Positions 46,380 through 55,765 of a stretch of 64,000 nt of DNA are shown piece after piece. The position numbers were made by a program, and so were the translations under genes. Each line of letters starts with the position of its first letter. Positions within the stretch are counted from its first letter, which is position 1. This stretch comes from 2-12-FULL-35-23 sp965196985 (lineage in GTDB: Bacteria > Pseudomonadota > Gammaproteobacteria > UBA12402): NCBI GenBank assembly GCA_965196985.1, contig CBDALO010000019.1, positions 1 through 64,000 of the forward strand, written 5' to 3'. A model generated the notes under the pieces. It was not told the origin of the DNA. It did no database searches and saw only the letters and a list, made by a program, of their open reading frames with translations.

Positions 46380-46516
46380 GTTTCGTATTTTTTTAACTCT
46401 TTACGACCAACGGGTCCTGTCACGAATCGTTTCCCAGCATGCTCGCAAGCTGCATTGCTGGGAGCCCTCGATTCGCGCCACCCGTTCTGCAGCATTGGAC
46501 AACAAAAATACGAAAC
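46380..46516. repeat. 137-bp MITE-like element with 13-bp perfect terminal inverted repeats
   Basis: GTTTCGTATTTTT (46380-46392) and AAAAATACGAAAC (46504-46516) are exact complements. The interior is GC-richer and contains a second imperfect palindrome around CCCAGCATGC and GCATTGCTGGG. No open frame. Confidence 0.6.
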
Positions 46517-46685
46517 CCGCCTCTAAAGGTGCTACTACTAAATATTTACTAGCAACTTACTTACCAAAGGGATTCTTAAAAACCAGCTCGCCATGCCCCC
46601 TGCCTATATTTACAACCTAGCTATAAGTTGCTCATTATGCGTATAATACCGACCTGTTGACAGGGTGGTTGAAAAAAGAGGAAGG

Positions 46686-46832
46686 ATGAAAAAGTTTTTT
46701 GTTATCGCTGTAGTCTTTTTGTTGGGATTTGTAGCTGGTATCGCTTTTGAGGCGATGTTTTTGCACAAGCAGGTCTCGAGTGGAGTGTGGCAACCAAATC
46801 TTCACCATAGCCATGTTGCACATCCCATTACT
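46686..46832 (+). pseudogene. Truncated small membrane-anchored protein
   Basis: From an ATG with AGGAAGG upstream the frame encodes MKKFFVIAVVFLLGFVAGIAF, one N-terminal membrane helix, then about 28 residues before IS-A copy 5 cuts it. The natural C-terminus is lost, and the sequence on the other side of IS-A belongs to a different gene. The family cannot be named. Confidence 0.5.
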
Positions 46833-48364
46833 GATAGAGCGTTATTTTGTCTGTAAAAACCAACTTCAGTACTTAGAAAAACCTTTAAAATTCTAAATGG
46901 CACTCTATTGTACCTGTCTCATCGCATAATATCTTAAATTAATTATGCTAATCAATCTAAAAAATTATTTATACCTCAAATTTTTCTCCTCTCAAAATAA
47001 ATTATTAACTTTTAGGTAATAGCAATTATATCTCGTTAATAAGAACAAGAATGATCTATCCTAAAACCCTATGAAGCCTTATTATTCACTTCAACTTAAG
47101 TATCTAGGTGATCCGCTCCACTGGTCATCAATTTCCACTAAAACAGCTGATACGAGCCTTAGGCACGATTCAGTATTAGGGAAAATTCCAACTGTATGCG
47201 TCCTTCTTTTTACCTCTCTGTTTACGCGCTCAGCTATGTTACTGGTTCTTAATCTTTTTTGATGCGGCCTGTCAAAGTTCATCACTACTAAGCCCTCCGG
47301 TATATTCACTTCCAACCAAGAAGAAAGCTCTGGTGCTGTTTGCTGATATTTATCTACCGCCATAGCCAATAGTCTTTCCGACTCATGAATGTTTGAGGCA
47401 TTAAATATAGCTGTAATCTTCTCAGCTACTGGTTCCTTCATTGAGCGCTTTGGTATGTGAGCCTGAGCATTTTGCTGCAAATGAAATTGGCAGCGTTGCC
47501 AAGGAACACTGGGGAACACAGCTCTTCTAGCGGCTTTTAGGCCAGTATGAGCGTCGCTAGTAATCAACTCAATACCATGTATACCTCGCTCAACCAACTG
47601 CTGAAGAAAATCACGCCAATGTACCTCAGCCTCTGATAACGCAACAGAAACACCTAGCACTGTTCTCTTGCCGGTTGATTCATCAAAGCCATAGGCTATC
47701 AATACCGCACAGTCTTGTACTGTGCCGCTAGTGCGCACCTTCTCATAACGTGCATCTAGCCAAAGATATTTTATCTTTCCTAACGGCTTATTTCGCCATT
47801 TCTTTAAATCTTCATCCAACAATTTAGCGCAACGGCTTACCTCTGTGCTTGAAATATCTGTTCCACAGAGTTGCTTTAGCACCTTTTCAACTTTGCGCGT
47901 GGAAACCCCATGCACATACATTTCAGCGACAGCCAGCTTAAGTGCTCTATCAGAGCGTACACCTCGCTCTAAGACTGATGGATAGAAGGCTTCATTGGAG
48001 TCTCTAACCTGCGGTATCTGTAGCTCAAGCTGACCTTGACCTGTGTTATTTAACCTTGGTTTAAAGCCGTTCGCATATCCGTTTCTATCGCCAGTTCGCT
48101 CATAAGGACTGGCATTTAAATGGCGCTCCCTTTCTATTAACATAGCCTCATTCATCAACCTGGAGACAAGCTTAGGTAAAGCTTCAAACCCCTCCATCGC
48201 TAAAACATGTATGGCTTCTTCGATTAAGTTCTCATTTTTATAGCAGCTCATTGTCATTCCTTTTTTTTGGTTAAGTTTACCTTAAAAGGAATTTCTAATC
48301 TGACTGAGTCGCCTGCTTATTTTCAGCAAGTCAATGGAATTTACAGAAAGGATGGCGCACTAGC
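46833..48364 (-). mobile_element. IS-A copy 5 (flanks do not match)
   Basis: Full 1532-bp copy on the minus strand. The left flank is CCATTACT and the right flank AGTTATCG, so there is no TSD. The two flanks come from unrelated genes, marking a deletion or recombination junction. Confidence 0.93.
47091..48257 (-). CDS. IS-A transposase (copy 5)
   Basis: Intact 388-residue transposase with Asn for Ile at position 70 (RLNNTG) and Lys for Glu in the EKITAIF segment. The catalytic residues are retained. Confidence 0.93.
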   Translation of the reverse strand: MTMSCYKNENLIEEAIHVLAMEGFEALPKLVSRLMNEAMLIERERHLNASPYERTGDRNGYANGFKPRLNNTGQGQLELQIPQVRDSNEAFYPSVLERGVRSDRALKLAVAEMYVHGVSTRKVEKVLKQLCGTDISSTEVSRCAKLLDEDLKKWRNKPLGKIKYLWLDARYEKVRTSGTVQDCAVLIAYGFDESTGKRTVLGVSVALSEAEVHWRDFLQQLVERGIHGIELITSDAHTGLKAARRAVFPSVPWQRCQFHLQQNAQAHIPKRSMKEPVAEKITAIFNASNIHESERLLAMAVDKYQQTAPELSSWLEVNIPEGLVVMNFDRPHQKRLRTSNIAERVNREVKRRTHTVGIFPNTESCLRLVSAVLVEIDDQWSGSPRYLS

Positions 48365-49286
48365 AGTTATCGGAGGGGTACTATTAAGTTATTTTAGTTG
48401 GCGTTCAATTTACTTAGCACCTTTGTTGGTGGTTGTTTTGGGTTTTCTGTTAGTGGCTTTATTCTCTGTTGAGTCAAAAAATACTGAAGAGTCACCTAAA
48501 TTAGATATCTTTGGTGCAGTTTTGCTAATGCTCTGTATAGGTAGCTTTGTGTTAGCTATTGTTCAGGGCGGTTTTTGGCGAGCTTCTACTGTTACGCTGA
48601 TTTATTTATTTTCGTTAATTTGCTTAGTGTTTTTGCTGTTATATGAGCGTGGAGTTAAGCAGCCAATCATTCGTGAAGATCTATTTAAGAATCGTCGTTT
48701 TATTCTGTCTTCTATTGCCAATGGCTGTCTGATATTTTTTGTTTGGGCAAGTTTCTTTAGCCTACCTTTTTATATGCAGTCGGTTGCTAAGTTGTCGCCA
48801 ACCGTTACTGGGTTGATTTTAGTTCTAGTGAATGTACCTTTAATATTACTATCTCAGTTTGTTGGTAGATATTGTGAAAAGTATGATCCTAAAAAGATGA
48901 TAGCATTAGGTTTTGTATTCCTTTTAGTGAGTCTCATCGTTCAATATAGTTTTAGTGCGAGTAGCCCAATATTCTGGTTTGCCTTAGCTGCTCTAGCTTT
49001 TGGTCTAGGATGGGTGGCAATTTGGGGGCCAACTACAACAGGTGCTGTGTCTACCTTATCTTCTGCTAAAGCAGGTATTGCTTCAGGAACTTTTATTACC
49101 GTCCAAGAAATAGGTGGCACGTTAGGTTTAGCTGTTGTTGGTAGCGTGATACGAGTGAGCCATAGTTTTTCGCTAGGTTTTCACCAAGGAGTAGAAGTTT
49201 TATTCGGGGTTACCTTATTGGGTTTGGTTGTGGCTTTGTTGTTGAGATCGAAGCAGGAGAGTGATAGCAAACTGAGTAACCATTAG
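48365..49286 (+). pseudogene. MFS multidrug transporter (DHA2/EmrB-like), N-terminal part missing
   Basis: About 306 codons of a 14-helix-type transporter start in mid-gene at the IS-A end with AVIGGVLLSYFSWRSIYL, the end of the conserved MFS motif C region, and continue through nine or so membrane helices to a TAG at 49286. Roughly the first 150 residues are absent and do not lie on the other side of IS-A. The dehydrogenase gene follows after 22 bp, so the two formed an operon. Confidence 0.8.
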
Positions 49287-49308
49287 ATTTTACTAAGGAG
49301 GTTTAAAG

Positions 49309-49623
49309 GTGAGAGTAACATTTAATGCTCTATATGATGTAAGTTATGCTATTTTTTTAAAGCTTAATTTTCCTAAAAAACATGCAGAAATTTTAGCAGA
49401 CCACCTGGCAACTTGTGATTTGCTGGGGCACCACTCACATGGTGTTATTCGTATTCCTGCTTATTTTGATAGTATTAAATGTGGTGATATCGCTCCTAAA
49501 GCTATACCTGTGGTTGATAGTGAAAGAGAACAGGCAAGCATAGCTTTTATTAATGGAGGCTCAACGCTAGGGCAGTTTTCCTCACAGCTTGCTGCAGAAT
49601 TAGCTGTTGAAAAGGCAAAGAAA
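49309..49623 (+). pseudogene. Ldh_2-family (malate/L-lactate-type) dehydrogenase, 5' part
   Basis: The GTG start has AGGAGG at good spacing. The 105 codons contain LGHHSHGVIRIP, the family hallmark with its catalytic His. Interrupted by IS-A copy 6 at CAAAGAAA (49616-49623). The gene resumes at 53119 after the second CAAAGAAA. Joined length is 1056 bases, 351 residues, in frame and normal for the family. Confidence 0.88.
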
Positions 49624-49978
49624 GATAGAGCGTTATTTTGTCTGTAAAAACCAACTTCAGTACTTAGAAAAACCTTTAAAATTCTAAATGGCACTCTATT
49701 GTACCTGTCTCATCGCATAATATCTTAAATTAATTATGCTAATCAATCTAAAAAATTATTTATACCTCAAATTTTTCTCCTCTCAAAATAAATTATTAAC
49801 TTTTAGGTAATAGCAATTATATCTCGTTAATAAGAACAAGAATGATCTATCCTAAAACCCTATGAAGCCTTATTATTCACTTCAACTTAAGTATCTAGGT
49901 GATCCGCTCCACTGGTCATCAATTTCCACTAAAACAGCTGATACGAGCCTTAGGCACGATTCAGTATTAGGGAAAATT

Positions 49979-51927
49979 CGTATCCGTCTTATTTCAGCAT
50001 GATGCTCATGCTGCGCTCTCTTTAGTTTACTGCGCCTGTGATGAGCGGATGGTAATTAATTCCGCTAGCGAAGGCATAGAATAGTTTTTTGTAATTCTGT
50101 CATATATATAATCGAAGACATTAACTGCTAGCTTTTTACATGTCTCAGTAATTGTAACCATTGTATCCTTAGCTTTCGTTCCTTCTTCACTCATAGTATG
50201 AAGGTGTACATCGCGCATTCTAGCCTGCTTCCGAGCCATCAACTCTGCTGGATTGTTATGTAGAGGAAGCTCTGGCTTTTCCAGCACTAACAATAGCTGC
50301 CTTTTCTTTTTTAAGGTGAGCTCAATTTGTTTATCTAGTTTCTCGTAGCCAGTGATTGTTGAGAATAACTCAGTAAACTCATTGGATAGCTTATCTATCT
50401 CATCTTGCCCTGGGTTCTTTTTATATTCAATGAGCTTATGATAATAATCCCAAAACCTATCCAAGAAGCTGTCAACAGAGTCTTGGTGCTTCTTAAAAAT
50501 TGGCGTCAGCTTTTTATAATGCCTACCCTCATGAACCCAGCACAAGGCGAGTGATTCAGTAATGAGCTTAAACTGTGGCGCATCATCGGTAATGAGTGTT
50601 TCTATCGCATAAGGACTCTTTCTATATGTTGAGATAGCTGCCGCATCAGTAATCAGCTTTCTATATTTTGGAAATTTTTTATCACCTAATACCTTATCAA
50701 GAATAACTTCCAGCTCCTTACTGTTTAAGATAGTCGATGAGTGAAATACCTTTAAGCTTTCGATTACCTTGTGGGGTAAGTTCATAGTAGCCAGTAAATT
50801 AAAAGCGGCCTCATTTAATGTGAACCCAAAGTGGTCTTTGCTTAACATTTCAATGACGCTTAATCGACTTTTACTGGTCAGCGTAAAGTAAGCTGAATAA
50901 TACTCATTACCCAATACATTAACATAACGGTTTTTCCCATCCTCTCTAGCGTTGGTGTCATCTAGGTGCTGGTAGTTCGTGGATTGTAAACCTGCCTTCA
51001 CAACTTCTACCTTCTCGGGCTCAAGTATCGTAGGCGTTTTAATTGTGAAGCTATGGATGGTTGATTTACTAATATCTATGTTGGCGGTTTTATAAAATGT
51101 CTCAAGGCTTTCTAGCGTCATACCACCTTGAGTATTTAGGAAGCTTGTCCAGCTTTTAATAGTAGGGCCGAACTGGCCCTCATAACCAGTTGGCAGAGGT
51201 GCTGTATAGTGTTTGTTTTCAGAAGGGGAGTAATATTGTTGGCGCAAAAAAAGAGTGTTATTAGCAGCAATTTTTATATCCTGGATAAGTGTTTTCTTAG
51301 AGCCATTTGGCACAGCATCGCTGGGCAACGAATCTGGATTAATTGTTAGTGTCACTGTATTAGAGACTTCGAGATTTTTTTTACTAGATTTTGGCTTTCT
51401 AGTTTTATTGGTTTTATTTCCTTTTCTATCCTTCTCGGAGGAATGATCCTTGTCCTTGTTAGCGCGCGTTTGCTTTCTAACATTAGGCTTTCCTTGCTCA
51501 CCTTTATATTTATTTAATGCGTTATTTAACGATTGCACCTTGTCTTCTAGCTTTATGATTTTCTCAGCCTGACTTTCACATACATTGCTAAAATCTGTTT
51601 CTAGTGCTGTTGGTGTAACAGTATTATTAAATCTCTCAATGAGATCGGCTAAAACTGATTTGTCAGGTTGTTTTTTCATAGGAAGAGTATACCACGGGTT
51701 TGAAAAGGTAAATTTTCCCCACACAGATGGCCGTACTGCTGAAATTATTTTTAAGCCATGAACCTGATCGATGAAAAAATAATCCGAGCATACAGCGTTG
51801 TTATAGAGCGCACATCATGCTTTTATGACACACGATGATTCCAATATAAAATTTCCAAATTTGCACGAAAAAGCTGTCAAGAACTTTTTGAATTATTTTC
51901 AAATCATGCTGATATTGAACGGATACG
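49979..51927 (-). mobile_element. IS-C copy 2
   Basis: 1949 bp, the same length and ends as copy 1. Flanks are AAAATT (49973-49978) and AAAGTT (51928-51933), a 6-bp TSD with one mismatch. Inserted in IS-A copy 6. Confidence 0.92.
50027..51724 (-). CDS. IS-C transposase (copy 2)
   Basis: Intact 565-residue IS66-like transposase, identical to copy 1 except Asn for Tyr in AANxTLF. Confidence 0.85.
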   Translation of the reverse strand: MWGKFTFSNPWYTLPMKKQPDKSVLADLIERFNNTVTPTALETDFSNVCESQAEKIIKLEDKVQSLNNALNKYKGEQGKPNVRKQTRANKDKDHSSEKDRKGNKTNKTRKPKSSKKNLEVSNTVTLTINPDSLPSDAVPNGSKKTLIQDIKIAANNTLFLRQQYYSPSENKHYTAPLPTGYEGQFGPTIKSWTSFLNTQGGMTLESLETFYKTANIDISKSTIHSFTIKTPTILEPEKVEVVKAGLQSTNYQHLDDTNAREDGKNRYVNVLGNEYYSAYFTLTSKSRLSVIEMLSKDHFGFTLNEAAFNLLATMNLPHKVIESLKVFHSSTILNSKELEVILDKVLGDKKFPKYRKLITDAAAISTYRKSPYAIETLITDDAPQFKLITESLALCWVHEGRHYKKLTPIFKKHQDSVDSFLDRFWDYYHKLIEYKKNPGQDEIDKLSNEFTELFSTITGYEKLDKQIELTLKKKRQLLLVLEKPELPLHNNPAELMARKQARMRDVHLHTMSEEGTKAKDTMVTITETCKKLAVNVFDYIYDRITKNYSMPSLAELITIRSSQAQ

Positions 51928-53118
51928 AAAGTTCCAACTGTATGCGTCCTTCTTTTTACCTCTCTGTTTACGCGCTCAGCTATGTTACTGGTTCTTAATC
52001 TTTTTTGATGCGGCCTGTCAAAGTTCATCACTACTAAGCCCTCCGGTATATTCACTTCCAACCAAGAAGAAAGCTCTGGTGCTGTTTGCTGATATTTATC
52101 TACCGCCATAGCCAATAGTCTTTCCGACTCATGAATGTTTGAGGCATTAAATATAGCTGTAATCTCCTCAGCTACTGGTTCCTTCATTGAGCGCTTTGGT
52201 ATGTGAGCCTGAGCATTTTGCTGCAAATGAAATTGGCAGCGTTGCCAAGGAACACTGGGGAACACAGCTCTTCTAGCGGCTTTTAGGCCAGTATGAGCGT
52301 CGCTAGTAATCAACTCAATACCATGTATACCTCGCTCAACCAACTGCTGAAGAAAATCACGCCAATGTACCTCAGCCTCTGATAACGCAACAGAAACACC
52401 TAGCACTGTTCTCTTGCCGGTTGATTCATCAAAGCCATAGGCTATCAATACCGCACAGTCTTGTACTGTGCCGCTAGTGCGCACCTTCTCATAACGTGCA
52501 TCTAGCCAAAGATATTTTATCTTTCCTAACGGCTTATTTCGCCATTTCTTTAAATCTTCATCCAACAATTTAGCGCAACGGCTTACCTCTGTGCTTGAAA
52601 TATCTGTTCCACAGAGTTGCTTTAGCACCTTTTCAACTTTGCGCGTGGAAACCCCATGCACATACATTTCAGCGACAGCCAGCTTAAGTGCTCTATCAGA
52701 GCGTACACCTCGCTCTAAGACTGATGGATAGAAGGCTTCATTGGAGTCTCTAACCTGCGGTATCTGTAGCTCAAGCTGACCTTGACCTGTGTTAATTAAC
52801 CTTGGTTTAAAGCCGTTCGCATATCCGTTTCTATCGCCAGTTCGCTCATAAGGACTGGCATTTAAATGGCGCTCCCTTTCTATTAACATAGCCTCATTCA
52901 TCAACCTGGAGACAAGCTTAGGTAAAGCTTCAAACCCCTCCATCGCTAAAACATGTATGGCTTCTTCGATTAAGTTCTCATTTTTATAGCAGCTCATTGT
53001 CATTCCTCTTTTTTGGTTAAGTTTACCTTAAAAGGAATTTCTAATCTGACTGAGTCGCCTGCTTATTTTCAGCAAGTCAATGGAATTTACAGAAAGGATG
53101 GCGCACTAGCCAAAGAAA

Positions 53119-53859
53119 AGCGGGGTTGCGACTATTGGCGTTTATAATACGGGTCATACTGGTAGACTCGGGGCTTTTGTGGAGTTCATTGCTAAAAATA
53201 ATATGGTTGGCATCTACTGTGGTAGTGGTTTGAATCTTAAATGTATGGCTCCTTATGGTGGCATTGACCCGGTAATTGACTCTAATCCTTTTGCATTTGC
53301 TGCGCCTATTAAAGGAAAGCAGCCGTTCGTACTTGATTTTTCTACAGCTAAAATTTCTTATGGCAAGGTGATGGTAGCAAAGGCCAAAGATCAATCGGTG
53401 CCAGATAATTGTATTATTAATAAAGAGGGCAAAGTAACTAATGACCCTGGTGACTTCTACTCTCTTTTTCCCTTTGGTGATGATAGTGGCTTTAAAGGCT
53501 TTGGCTTGGCTATGATGATAGATGTGCTAGCCAGTATCCTTTCTCGGGCTGGTGTGGAGGCTGATGAGAATACAGAGCGTGTTAAAACGGGCTTTATGAT
53601 AGCAATGAATATTGAGCATTACCTTTCTTTAGAGCAGTACTATGAACAAATGGACTCAATAGTGGGAAAGGTTAAATCATCAAAACCTCGCCCTGGGTTT
53701 AATGAAATATTACTACCTGGCGAGCACTCTGCTAAAAATAGAGAGCAGCAGGAAAAGGAGGGTATCTTAATGGATAGAGGAACCATGGTTAATGTCATTG
53801 AGCTTGCTAAGGATTTTGGGGTTGAGGTTTCATCTGAGGTTTTTCAAGCTGTGAGTTAG
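53119..53859 (+). pseudogene. Ldh_2-family dehydrogenase, 3' part
   Basis: Continues KK-SGVATIGVYNTGHTGRLGAF, then GSGLNLKCMAPYGGIDPVIDSNPFAFA with the NADH-binding NPFA block, and FPFGDDSGFKGFGLAMMIDVLASIL, typical of the C-terminal part of the family. It ends at 53859. The first ~60 bases are coding although they precede any in-frame ATG. Confidence 0.88.
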
Positions 53860-53882
53860 CGGCGCGTATACGAGCATAATTA

Positions 53883-53936
53883 GAGATCAGGATTCTCTAT
53901 TTTTATAGATAATCGAGAATTCTGATCTCGATTTTT
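53883..53936 (+). terminator. Strong hairpin terminator after the dehydrogenase gene
   Basis: GAGATCAGGATTCTC (53883-53897) pairs with GAGAATTCTGATCTC (53915-53929), with one G-T mismatch, followed by GATTTTTT. A good rho-independent terminator of the former MFS-dehydrogenase operon. Confidence 0.85.
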
Positions 53937-53981
53937 TAATTCTTCTCCTGTATCATGAGGTTAAATTTATGAGGTTGGGCT

Positions 53982-55127
53982 ATGTTTAAACGACTTATTT
54001 CTATCAACTCGCAATCCAAGCACAGCGTTTTTCTATTTGGCCCTCGTGGAACAGGGAAAACTTCATGGTTAAAGCAACACTTTAGTAGTGCACTTTATTT
54101 TGATTTATTAAATGATGATACTTACACAGAGCTAGCGGCCAGGCCTACTCGTCTTAGTGATAAGATTCCCCCAAATTATCAGGGTTGGATCATCGTTGAT
54201 GAAGTGCAAAAGGTTCCGGCTATTTTGAACGAGGTCCACCGCTTAATAGAAGAGAGGAAACTACGTTTTATTTTAACTGGCTCGAGTGCAAGAAAGTTAA
54301 AAGCACAAGGTGTTAATTTATTAGCTGGTAGGGCCTTAACGTATCATATGCATCCTTTAACTTGTACTGAACTTGGCAAGGAGTTTGATTTAGGAAAGTC
54401 TTTGGAGTTTGGTCATTTACCTATGGCTGTAACTAGTACAGAAGCTAAAAAATATCTGTCGAGCTATGTGGCAACTTACTTGAGAGAGGAGGTGTTACAA
54501 GAAGGTTTGACGCGTAATGTTGCACTGTTTACTCGCTTTTTAGAAACGGCAAGTTTTTCACAAGGAGAGGTGGTTAACTATACAGCTATTAGTCGAGAAA
54601 TCGCTAGTAACCGTCATACAGTTGCTAACTTTTTTGAGATATTAGAAGATCTGCTAATTGCTTATCGATTGCCAGTCTTTAATAAAAGGGAAAAACGTGA
54701 TTTGTCTAATACCCCTAAATTTTACTACTTTGACGTTGGTGTTTATCGTGCTATTAGGCCGCGAGGTCCTTTAGATAGTGTTTCTGAAATTGATGGCGCA
54801 GCATTAGAGACTTTATTTTTACAAGAAGCTAAAGCCTACAATGATTATTTTGACTTAGGTTACTCTCTTTACTATTGGCGTACACGAGATAAAACAGAGG
54901 TGGACGTTATTCTCTATGGTGAAAAAGGTTTTTTTGCTTTTGAAGTCAAGCGCAAGGCTAAATTAGATAAAAAAGACTTTAAGGGGTTAAGGGCTTTTGC
55001 AGAAGATTACCCTGAAGCAAAGCTTTATATGCTTTATGGAGGTAGTGACGCTTATTTTGAGGGTGGGGTTCAAGTTATGCCATTTGGTGAAGCGTTAGAA
55101 ACTCTTAATACTATATTAATTGAATAA
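53982..55127 (+). CDS. AAA_14/DUF4143 ATPase
   Basis: The 381-residue protein has a P-loop (FLFGPRGTGKTSWLKQHF), Walker B WIIVDEVQKVP, FILTGSSARKLK, a winged helix-like segment (YTAISREIASNRHTVANFFEIL) and a C-terminal PDDEXK-like DUF4143 domain (YYWRTRDKTEVDVILYGEKGFFAFEVKRK). Proteins of this group are common single genes near mobile DNA; the role is unknown. It stands between terminator and intergenic DNA and is apparently intact. Confidence 0.88.
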   Translation: MFKRLISINSQSKHSVFLFGPRGTGKTSWLKQHFSSALYFDLLNDDTYTELAARPTRLSDKIPPNYQGWIIVDEVQKVPAILNEVHRLIEERKLRFILTGSSARKLKAQGVNLLAGRALTYHMHPLTCTELGKEFDLGKSLEFGHLPMAVTSTEAKKYLSSYVATYLREEVLQEGLTRNVALFTRFLETASFSQGEVVNYTAISREIASNRHTVANFFEILEDLLIAYRLPVFNKREKRDLSNTPKFYYFDVGVYRAIRPRGPLDSVSEIDGAALETLFLQEAKAYNDYFDLGYSLYYWRTRDKTEVDVILYGEKGFFAFEVKRKAKLDKKDFKGLRAFAEDYPEAKLYMLYGGSDAYFEGGVQVMPFGEALETLNTILIE

Positions 55128-55277
55128 TGATTTTTAATATAAAAATAACTCGTGCAAAGTTTGGTCTAAGGTTTTAATAAAAAATAATCATTAAATTATT
55201 AAAATGATTCATTATTTTTATAAAAGAATTTTCGATATGTTGTCATGGTAAGTTTCAATTAACCTTTGGAGGAAACC

Positions 55278-55607
55278 ATGAAAACTAAACTAATTACTTT
55301 ATTATTCTGCCTGTCTAGTGTGGGGAGTGTTTATGCTGGTGTGAATCATGCGCAGCCTATTTCGATGTATCAAGCTGAGCAAATAGCAACGAATGCAGCA
55401 TATAAGCTGGCACTTCAAAATCCAAGCTTAAAATCTTCTCAGCTAAAACAAGAGATATTTAGTAAGTTTGAAAAGCCTATTGCAGATGGAGCCTGTTGTG
55501 AGGCTTGGTATTATGGGAAACAGGTTCAAGGAGGTATGATAGCTGCTCACGGGCATGCTGTTTGTGTTCCACACCTTTCTTGTGAAGGAAAGGTGTCACT
55601 AGAATAA
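55278..55607 (+). CDS. Small exported cysteine-containing protein
   Basis: The 109-residue protein starts at an ATG preceded by GGAGG. The first ~21 residues (MKTKLITLLFCLSSVGSVYA) form a clear Sec signal ending in VYA. The mature part has four cysteines (CC, C, C) in its last third, GACCEAWYYGKQ and HAVCVPHLSC, able to form two disulfides. No family was recognised. The AT-rich 150 bp upstream is likely its own promoter region. Confidence 0.7.
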   Translation: MKTKLITLLFCLSSVGSVYAGVNHAQPISMYQAEQIATNAAYKLALQNPSLKSSQLKQEIFSKFEKPIADGACCEAWYYGKQVQGGMIAAHGHAVCVPHLSCEGKVSLE

Positions 55608-55765
55608 AAGAAATTAGTGGTAGGTAGCAATAGAGTTGTCAAAATGGTGTTGATAATTTGGCTTAAACCGATACGATATTGCTATTGCCGCTGCTTCTTT
55701 TGTTGTCTTTGTTAATGTTGAATTTTTTGATCTATTGTTCTTCTGAAATTAGTAAATCTTGCCAG

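Larger units (their letters stand above)
49882..53003 (-). pseudogene. IS-A transposase copy 6, interrupted by IS-C
   Basis: The N-terminal part is read from 53003 down to 51928 and stops in the IS-C sequence after RRTHTVG. The last ~38 codons lie at 49882-49978. Asp168, Asp235 and Glu343 all lie in the first part, but the C-terminus is replaced by an IS-C-encoded tail. Confidence 0.92.
49624..53110 (-). mobile_element. IS-A copy 6, split by IS-C copy 2
   Basis: Outer TSD CAAAGAAA at 49616-49623 and 53111-53118. Removing IS-C copy 2 and one TSD leaves 355 plus 1177, or 1532 bp. Confidence 0.95.
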
